Of a stretch of DNA of 64,000 nt, positions 58,537-64,000 are shown piece by piece (the stretch's first letter is position 1; each line of letters opens with the position of its first letter). The position numbers were made by a program, and so were the translations under genes. The DNA is from Ignavibacteriota bacterium (lineage in GTDB: Bacteria > Bacteroidota > Ignavibacteria > Kapaibacteriales > UBA2268), in the NCBI GenBank assembly GCA_019637995.1, contig JAHBUQ010000001.1, forward strand, positions 1,028,381 to 1,092,380. Reading direction: 5' to 3'. The notes beneath the pieces are model-generated. The model ran no database searches, was not told the DNA's origin, and worked only from the letters and a program-made list of their open reading frames with translations.

Positions 58537-59532
58537 TTAAAACAACTTAGCTGCTTCTTCTATTATTTTTGACTTTGCATCATCAAGACTCATGTCGAAA
58601 AGTCGTGCGCCTGCTGCATGAAAATGTCCACCACCACCAAATTTAGCAGCTAATTGTCGCGCCGAGATAACGCCTTTTGAGCGGAAAGATACACGAATTT
58701 CATTTTTAGAAGGCATATTAGAAATTAGAACACCCAACTGAATTCCTTTGAGAGCAAGGGTTTTCTCAACAAAGTTATCAATATCTTCATTCTTTGCTCC
58801 TGTACTTCGGAACATATCATCAGTTATCATCATTAGAGACATTTTTCCATCAATATACAATTTAATATTTCTAAGAGCTTCACCTAAGATATGTGTGGCA
58901 GCAAGCGATCCTGTGTTATAAATATTATCATAAATACTAACCGGATCAGCACCGCACTCAATTAATTTTCCAATTGTAATATGAGTTTCTTGATTTGTTC
59001 CAGGGAATCTGAAACTGCCAGTATCAGTCATTATCGCTGCATAAATTGCAGATGCAGTCTGAGAGTCAATGATAAAATTTTCAAAAATCCTTATCAAATT
59101 AAAAATCATCTGCCCTGTTGATGTTTCTTCTGTATTAATAGCATAAAGGTCAGCAAATTTCTGGGGCTCAATATGATGGTCAATTACTATTTTGAAAGCT
59201 CGACTGTTTGAAACCGGTTCCTGAACTGATTTTAGTCTTTTGGGGTCGTTGAGATCAACAATTATTATCAAGTCAGCGGAGTAAAAATGTTGGATATCTC
59301 TTGATTTATCAAAATGAAGTATTGAATTTTCAGTATCAAGGAATTTTAAATTATCCGGTGTTGGACTGTCATTAATTATGTAAACCTTTTTACCAAGGTG
59401 TTTCACCAAATTCCTGAGTGCAATTTCAGAACCGATTGCATCTCCATCAGGATTTGTATGAGTAGAGATAATTATATATCTTGATTTTTCAATTTTATCT
59501 TTGACAATAAGTAAAACTTCATTGATATTCAT
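58537..59532 (-). CDS. nrnA: DHH-family nanoRNase / pAp phosphatase (NrnA-like)
   Basis: Degrades short oligoribonucleotides and probably dephosphorylates 3'-phosphoadenosine-5'-phosphate. DHH motifs: STHTNPDGDAIGSE, IIVDLNDPKR, VIDHHIEPQ (the DHH) and IMTDTGSFRFP. The DHHA1 domain ends with FGGGGHFHAAGARL, the substrate-binding GGGH loop. The length of 331 residues is normal. Confidence 0.93.
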   Translation of the reverse strand: MNINEVLLIVKDKIEKSRYIIISTHTNPDGDAIGSEIALRNLVKHLGKKVYIINDSPTPDNLKFLDTENSILHFDKSRDIQHFYSADLIIIVDLNDPKRLKSVQEPVSNSRAFKIVIDHHIEPQKFADLYAINTEETSTGQMIFNLIRIFENFIIDSQTASAIYAAIMTDTGSFRFPGTNQETHITIGKLIECGADPVSIYDNIYNTGSLAATHILGEALRNIKLYIDGKMSLMMITDDMFRSTGAKNEDIDNFVEKTLALKGIQLGVLISNMPSKNEIRVSFRSKGVISARQLAAKFGGGGHFHAAGARLFDMSLDDAKSKIIEEAAKLF

Positions 59533-59653
59533 TTACTATTTACCGATTTATGTAATTAGGAAAAAGACGGAAAATATTAGACTAAAGTGTTATAAGCCGG
59601 CAAAATCATTAATCAAATTAACATCTCATTCCGGCAAAAAATATAAGAGGACA

Positions 59654-61621
59654 CTATCTAATTCGAATAATAACAGACCTGTTCATCATTCGACCGTATG
59701 GAGTATCATTTGAGAAAATCTCACTTTCAGGAAATACTACTTCAAATCTGCCGTTGGGATTAGCAATCAGCTTACGGGCTTCCGCAGCTCGTTTGAGTGC
59801 CAGATTTCGGTTATAGTCATCAGTTCCGATATTATCTGTAAGAGGTATAATCTCAATTATTCTTCCCTCGAAAGACTTACTTCTTATATAATCAAGTGCA
59901 AATGAATTAACTAAATAGAAATCTGCTTTATCAAATGTTGTATAACCTAAAATAAATTCTTCAATTTCAGCATTTTTATCGGATTTATTCAAGTTAATAT
60001 AGCTTCTGATTAGTTTTTCATCGTGTGTGAGATAAAACGCTGACTTAGCTACAGCAACATTGCCTTCAGAGTCTTTTACTTCTGCACTAATTTCAAAAGT
60101 ATTCGGCTTATTCTGGGGACTGACAAACATACCGGAAGAAAAAACAAATTGATTTGTACCCATTGTTAGTGATGTCTCATTTTCACCGTTAAGTATGGTA
60201 GTGCCCTTGAACGATGCAGTATCTTCAGCAAAAAATATAGGTGTGATTGCCATAACTTTATTGAAATTATACATAAGTTCTTCGCTTGATACTTTTACCT
60301 CAATCATGCCTCCGTCAGTTGAGAAGTCAAAATATACTTTTCGCGCTTCTTCGGTCAGATATTCATTATTGTGTTTTTGATTTTTGATTGTTCTTGTTTC
60401 TGTAGTAAACAATTTATTTGCAATACCGGCATCTGTTAAATTTTTGGATACAATGTCTAAACGTTTTTTAAGAATGGCGATATCCTCATCTTCTGTTTGT
60501 GCAACAATTTTGAATTTCGTGTCAGGGTAAAAACTAATATGCTCAGCAATTATCTTAGGATAATTATTTGGAAAATCGAGTTTTTCATAAGATTTAAAAT
60601 TTCCGTCATATAAGTCTGAAAGTTTGTTCGAAATACTGCCAATCGGAACTGTCTTGGTTGAGTTTCTCTCAAAAATCAGCACCGGCATAAGAGATGCGTA
60701 AGTAATATATTCAAACTTGTTTATAGTAACTTTAAGAGTATCACCTGAATTTACTTTATTGTAATCAAAATCAGTCAATAATTTCATCTCAGGTTTACGA
60801 GCCAGGGGTGGAGGTTGCGGAGCGGGCGGCTCGGGTGCAGGTGGCGCCAGAGGTCTTGGAGGTTCAGGCTTTTTAATATTGTAATGAAGAGCTATTCCGA
60901 GAGTAACTTGATTTATATTCAAATCAAGATTAGAAGCCAGCTGAGTTAATCCATAATTGAAAGAAGCGTTAGCAAATACTTCATAATCGGAAAATTTATA
61001 GACAGGGTATCTTCCACCTATACTCAAAGCGGCAAATATCGCTGAAGATTCCGGAATATCAGCTCTTGCTGAATTAAAATCCCGCGTACCATCGGGGAAG
61101 GTCACATCCTGTGGTGAAAGCAGTACTTCACGTTGAAAGAATTCTTTTGATAACGGAATACCAACATTAAAGCCAAGCTTAACACCCAAAGGAAGTTTAT
61201 TTGAAGGATTAAACCAAAAAGAATGTTCTGTATTAAGCAAAGGATAAGTTATGTCGAGCATATGGTCAACAAGAATCCGCTCATACGAATCAACGCCTAA
61301 GTCATTACCTATGTATTGATTAATTGAATAAGCAGCTGATAAATCATTATAACCAAGCATTAGCGAGTAATTAATATCATATCCGAACAGATTGAACACA
61401 TTTCGGATTTCCCCGCCAAGATATATTGAGGGTGCAATACCAAAAGCAGACTCATATTTAGGACAACAGTTTTTGTAACCCCCAATTTGATTGAAATCTG
61501 AACTATACAAATTACCGTTTAGATTTACTGCACCTTTCAGTATATATTCACTGTAAGGATTTGAAAAAGCCGAATTACTTATTAAAATAATACCGATTAT
61601 AATTAAAGCTGATTTATTCAT
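59654..61621 (-). CDS. OmpA-family protein: outer-membrane barrel, Pro-rich linker, OmpA-like domain
   Basis: Signal peptide residues 1-20, then a beta-barrel-like region (about 25-250). A Pro-rich linker follows (about 252-275: KKPEPPRPLAPPAPEPPAPQ, shortened here), then a beta-rich middle, and a C-terminal OmpA-like domain whose peptidoglycan-binding core reads DNIGTDDYNRNLALKRAAEARKLI and ends NRSVIIRI. It likely links the outer membrane to peptidoglycan. It follows the right-edge T9SS gene by 26 bp, so the two are probably co-transcribed. Function beyond anchoring is unknown. Confidence 0.75.
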   Translation of the reverse strand: MNKSALIIIGIILISNSAFSNPYSEYILKGAVNLNGNLYSSDFNQIGGYKNCCPKYESAFGIAPSIYLGGEIRNVFNLFGYDINYSLMLGYNDLSAAYSINQYIGNDLGVDSYERILVDHMLDITYPLLNTEHSFWFNPSNKLPLGVKLGFNVGIPLSKEFFQREVLLSPQDVTFPDGTRDFNSARADIPESSAIFAALSIGGRYPVYKFSDYEVFANASFNYGLTQLASNLDLNINQVTLGIALHYNIKKPEPPRPLAPPAPEPPAPQPPPLARKPEMKLLTDFDYNKVNSGDTLKVTINKFEYITYASLMPVLIFERNSTKTVPIGSISNKLSDLYDGNFKSYEKLDFPNNYPKIIAEHISFYPDTKFKIVAQTEDEDIAILKKRLDIVSKNLTDAGIANKLFTTETRTIKNQKHNNEYLTEEARKVYFDFSTDGGMIEVKVSSEELMYNFNKVMAITPIFFAEDTASFKGTTILNGENETSLTMGTNQFVFSSGMFVSPQNKPNTFEISAEVKDSEGNVAVAKSAFYLTHDEKLIRSYINLNKSDKNAEIEEFILGYTTFDKADFYLVNSFALDYIRSKSFEGRIIEIIPLTDNIGTDDYNRNLALKRAAEARKLIANPNGRFEVVFPESEIFSNDTPYGRMMNRSVIIRIR

Positions 61622-61647
61622 TATTATGTTTTATCTTTCTATGTTCG

Positions 61648-64000
61648 TTATCTTAAAATAATTAAATTGATTACAGAGAAGTCATTTTGGGAGCTTAATC
61701 TGATTTTATAATTTCCTGTGCCAAATTTTGCGAGATTTAAATCAAGAATATTATCACCAACTATGCCATTGAAATCATCACAAATCATTGTAACGTTGCC
61801 TGTGTTGTCAATAATCTCACATTTAATTTCGGCATTTTCTAATAATTCAAATCTGATTTTTGCCGCTACTACTGCGGGATTTGGTATTACAAGCATTTCT
61901 CCGATAATTGCATTTCTCGAAACAATGTATCTATCTTCACAAATTCCATCAATTATGATTTCACCAGTATCCCTTACAGTTGTTACAAATTTACTCCAAA
62001 CGGAATTTTCAGTCATTATAAGAAGTGACCTGTCAGTATCTGTAAGACCTGCAACACCTTTAATGACAGCTAAGGTATCGCTTTTATCAAAGTCACCTTC
62101 CACTTCGATAGTAAATGTTCGTAAACCATTTTGAACTGTATTGCTTAAGAGCTCTCCCCTGTTGAATTTTGTCATAATTTCGACGGGCAGGAATATTTTG
62201 GAATTCACAGTGAATTCACCGACAAATTTACGAACACCTGCGTAATGACCATTTTCAGAATTGCTGTATATTACCGGAATTCTTACATCTTCGTTGTAAG
62301 CTTCGGTCACAACAGTTGGAAGTGTGAAAACACTAGAGCCGCGATAAAAATCAAGATTGATAAATCTCTGAACAAGACAAGGGTTTGCATCAATTATAAG
62401 CTGCCCCTGACTCTCATCAACAGTATTCCAACGAATTTCAATTAATGTCTCCTCGCCGGGCTTTAAATTAAAACCTCCGGGAGTCAATACTTCAAATACA
62501 TTTGGCTCTGAGGTTCTGAAATTCTCAAAGAATACATCAGTCAAACCGGAATTTTTAAGCAATAGTCCCCTTACAGGTATTTCAGGAATAAATCTTAATG
62601 TTTCATGAGAAATATCAACAAATGAACCAATTCCGCGACCTCTGATTTTTGATGTCTTGAAAATTCTGACCTGATTTGAATGATGAATAAATATTTCTGC
62701 TTCATGCAGGCCGAGTTCACTAGGTACATACATTATATCAACAATAAATATTTCTCCGGGTTCAAGAACTGTATCCCTTATAAGCCTTCTGTTACCGAAG
62801 TATGCATCCTCATTATCAGATAATAAAGTATAATTTACGATTAAAGGGACGGGGTCGTCATTTCTAAATAGAGGAAATTCCCTTCTGACAGTATCACCAA
62901 TACAAACATCTCCAAAATCAAAACCATCATTAAGCAAAGTTAATGTACGCGGAATCGAGTAAGTTTCAAATGGTATTTTATACTGTTTCGAACAATGAAT
63001 TAATATCAAAGTATCACTGACAATGCCTGTATCAAGAGGATTATAGACTATATCAAAATTAAGACATTCGGTTGCAAAAGCAGTATCCCGTTTCCATTCT
63101 GCCGGCATCCTGAAATTTACAGAGTTTTGGAAATAAGCATCCTGAATATCAGCCATTGAGCGTCCAATATTACATATTGAAGTTATATTATGCAGATTAA
63201 ATGTCCCTTGATATGTATCATCAATTCTTACAACTTCGTCAGTAATTTTTGGCAGTTCAAGAATTAAATTTCCCGCACTTTGGTCTTCTTGTGGATATGT
63301 AAATGTGCGATATACTATATTATCAATAAATGCATTAGATGTGGATACTATCGAAAACCCTGATGGAGACATCTTCATATCAGTCATAATACCTGAATGT
63401 CCAAACATATTTGAGCTATTTTGATTTGTGGTTAAGTCATACATTGCGATTTGCTTGTCAGTTTCAGAACCGACTACAAGGGATGTAGAAGTCGGATTAA
63501 AATAGAGTGCGACAGGATTTCCTGCTGATGGGTCAAAAACGCGTGCGATTTTTTTGGATTCTATATCCACTAAATAAACGTTTGTTCTTAAGCCAGAATT
63601 ATCTGCTTGAGTTCCGAGTGATAAAAATCTTCCGTTTGGAGAATAAGCAATATTCAGAAAATTGGGAAAATTATTAAAATACAACTCATCAAAGACTGTA
63701 AATTCATCCAATCTAACGAGTTTAACCCTGCCATTTATCAGAAGAACAGCAGCAGAATCAGAATTTGAATTGAACGCAATATCCATAATCGGAGATTCGA
63801 AATTTATCTCTCGTAATAGTTCATCTGTTTCCATCGAATATTGTAATATTCTTGAGCCGTATTCCGGAAAAACTGCAACATATTTTTTAAGTCTGTCACT
63901 CTTAGTATTTCTAACTCTGAATCCTTGCGGCAAAGGTATTTTCTTTACAGGATTTATTTCAGCGGAATTGAATACAGCGATTGTATCATTCTGCATAAAG
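61648..64000 (-). CDS. Large secreted protein: beta-propeller, ASH-like domains, T9SS-type end (5' partial)
   Basis: The frame is open to the right edge and the first Met (63996) has no signal peptide, so the real start lies outside. The N-terminal ~230 visible residues are WD40/YVTN-like blades (AVFPEYGSRILQYSMETDELL; IAYSPNGRFLSLG; VALYFNPTSTSLVVGS). The middle has ASH/choice-of-anchor-D-like sandwiches (FDFGDVCIGDTVRREFPLFRND, then VDIMYVPSELG and ENFRTSEPNVFEV). The last ~80 residues resemble a sorting domain (VIPNPAVVAAKIRFEL, GTGNYKIRL), though the tail NLIILR is less basic than usual. Likely exported and surface-attached; no function known. Confidence 0.7.
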   Translation of the reverse strand, partial: FMQNDTIAVFNSAEINPVKKIPLPQGFRVRNTKSDRLKKYVAVFPEYGSRILQYSMETDELLREINFESPIMDIAFNSNSDSAAVLLINGRVKLVRLDEFTVFDELYFNNFPNFLNIAYSPNGRFLSLGTQADNSGLRTNVYLVDIESKKIARVFDPSAGNPVALYFNPTSTSLVVGSETDKQIAMYDLTTNQNSSNMFGHSGIMTDMKMSPSGFSIVSTSNAFIDNIVYRTFTYPQEDQSAGNLILELPKITDEVVRIDDTYQGTFNLHNITSICNIGRSMADIQDAYFQNSVNFRMPAEWKRDTAFATECLNFDIVYNPLDTGIVSDTLILIHCSKQYKIPFETYSIPRTLTLLNDGFDFGDVCIGDTVRREFPLFRNDDPVPLIVNYTLLSDNEDAYFGNRRLIRDTVLEPGEIFIVDIMYVPSELGLHEAEIFIHHSNQVRIFKTSKIRGRGIGSFVDISHETLRFIPEIPVRGLLLKNSGLTDVFFENFRTSEPNVFEVLTPGGFNLKPGEETLIEIRWNTVDESQGQLIIDANPCLVQRFINLDFYRGSSVFTLPTVVTEAYNEDVRIPVIYSNSENGHYAGVRKFVGEFTVNSKIFLPVEIMTKFNRGELLSNTVQNGLRTFTIEVEGDFDKSDTLAVIKGVAGLTDTDRSLLIMTENSVWSKFVTTVRDTGEIIIDGICEDRYIVSRNAIIGEMLVIPNPAVVAAKIRFELLENAEIKCEIIDNTGNVTMICDDFNGIVGDNILDLNLAKFGTGNYKIRLSSQNDFSVINLIILR

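Overview
The window is bacterial chromosome, AT-rich and dense with genes. It most resembles a member of the Bacteroidota/Ignavibacteriota/Kapabacteria group (FCB superphylum). The main reason is that at least nine secreted proteins end in a type A sorting domain of the type IX secretion system (T9SS): a PNP motif, an immunoglobulin-like fold, G-x-Y-x-I, and a basic tail. mscL, smpB, ppk1, htpG, queA, alr, nrnA, carAB and a lolC/E-type permease confirm a diderm bacterium. The lineage name is an inference; there is no rRNA or tRNA in the window.

Layout. 1-8254: a T9SS-exported GH51 arabinofuranosidase (cut by the left edge), then a leftward cluster glgA > DUF4270-like lipoprotein > outer-membrane barrel > M14 carboxypeptidase. 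8467-11377: mscL, a tyrosine phenol-lyase (all discriminating residues match that enzyme, not tryptophanase) and a DUF3298 lipoprotein. 11499-17222: two leftward T9SS cargo genes; the larger has a 12-unit octanucleotide array where its start codon should be. 17223-20415: HAD hydrolase, CapA-like lipoprotein, exonuclease III and a haem-binding protein. 20561-23883: gatE-gatD, the tRNA-dependent amidotransferase known as the archaeal type. 24186-32314: a TonB-like protein facing a leftward methyltransferase-YfhO-carA-carB operon. 32661-39680: four tandem rightward T9SS cargo genes with 4-bp overlaps, a frameshifted hicA with hicB, and the relic end of a further T9SS gene. 39725-49858: alr, a PorE-like PD40/OmpA lipoprotein, a DUF4870 protein, a photolyase-related protein, a TPR protein, ppk1, a LolC/E permease and smpB. 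50053-64000: VTT/DedA protein, AbgT transporter, htpG, queA, MFS and SLC13 transporters, nrnA, an OmpA-type barrel protein and a T9SS beta-propeller protein cut by the right edge.

The most unusual signals are: (1) small perfect or near-perfect hairpins, typically two 12-15 nt arms with a 1-3 nt loop, set inside coding sequence at the same two loop positions of the T9SS sorting domain in one subfamily of cargo genes, with differing sequences and with relatives between genes; (2) an archaeal-type GatDE pair in a bacterium; (3) an octamer array that separates a T9SS gene from its start codon and could switch reading frame; and (4) a relic T9SS gene end that shares its 3' flank with an intact gene 28 kb away. 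All calls come from reading the sequence; no database search was run.
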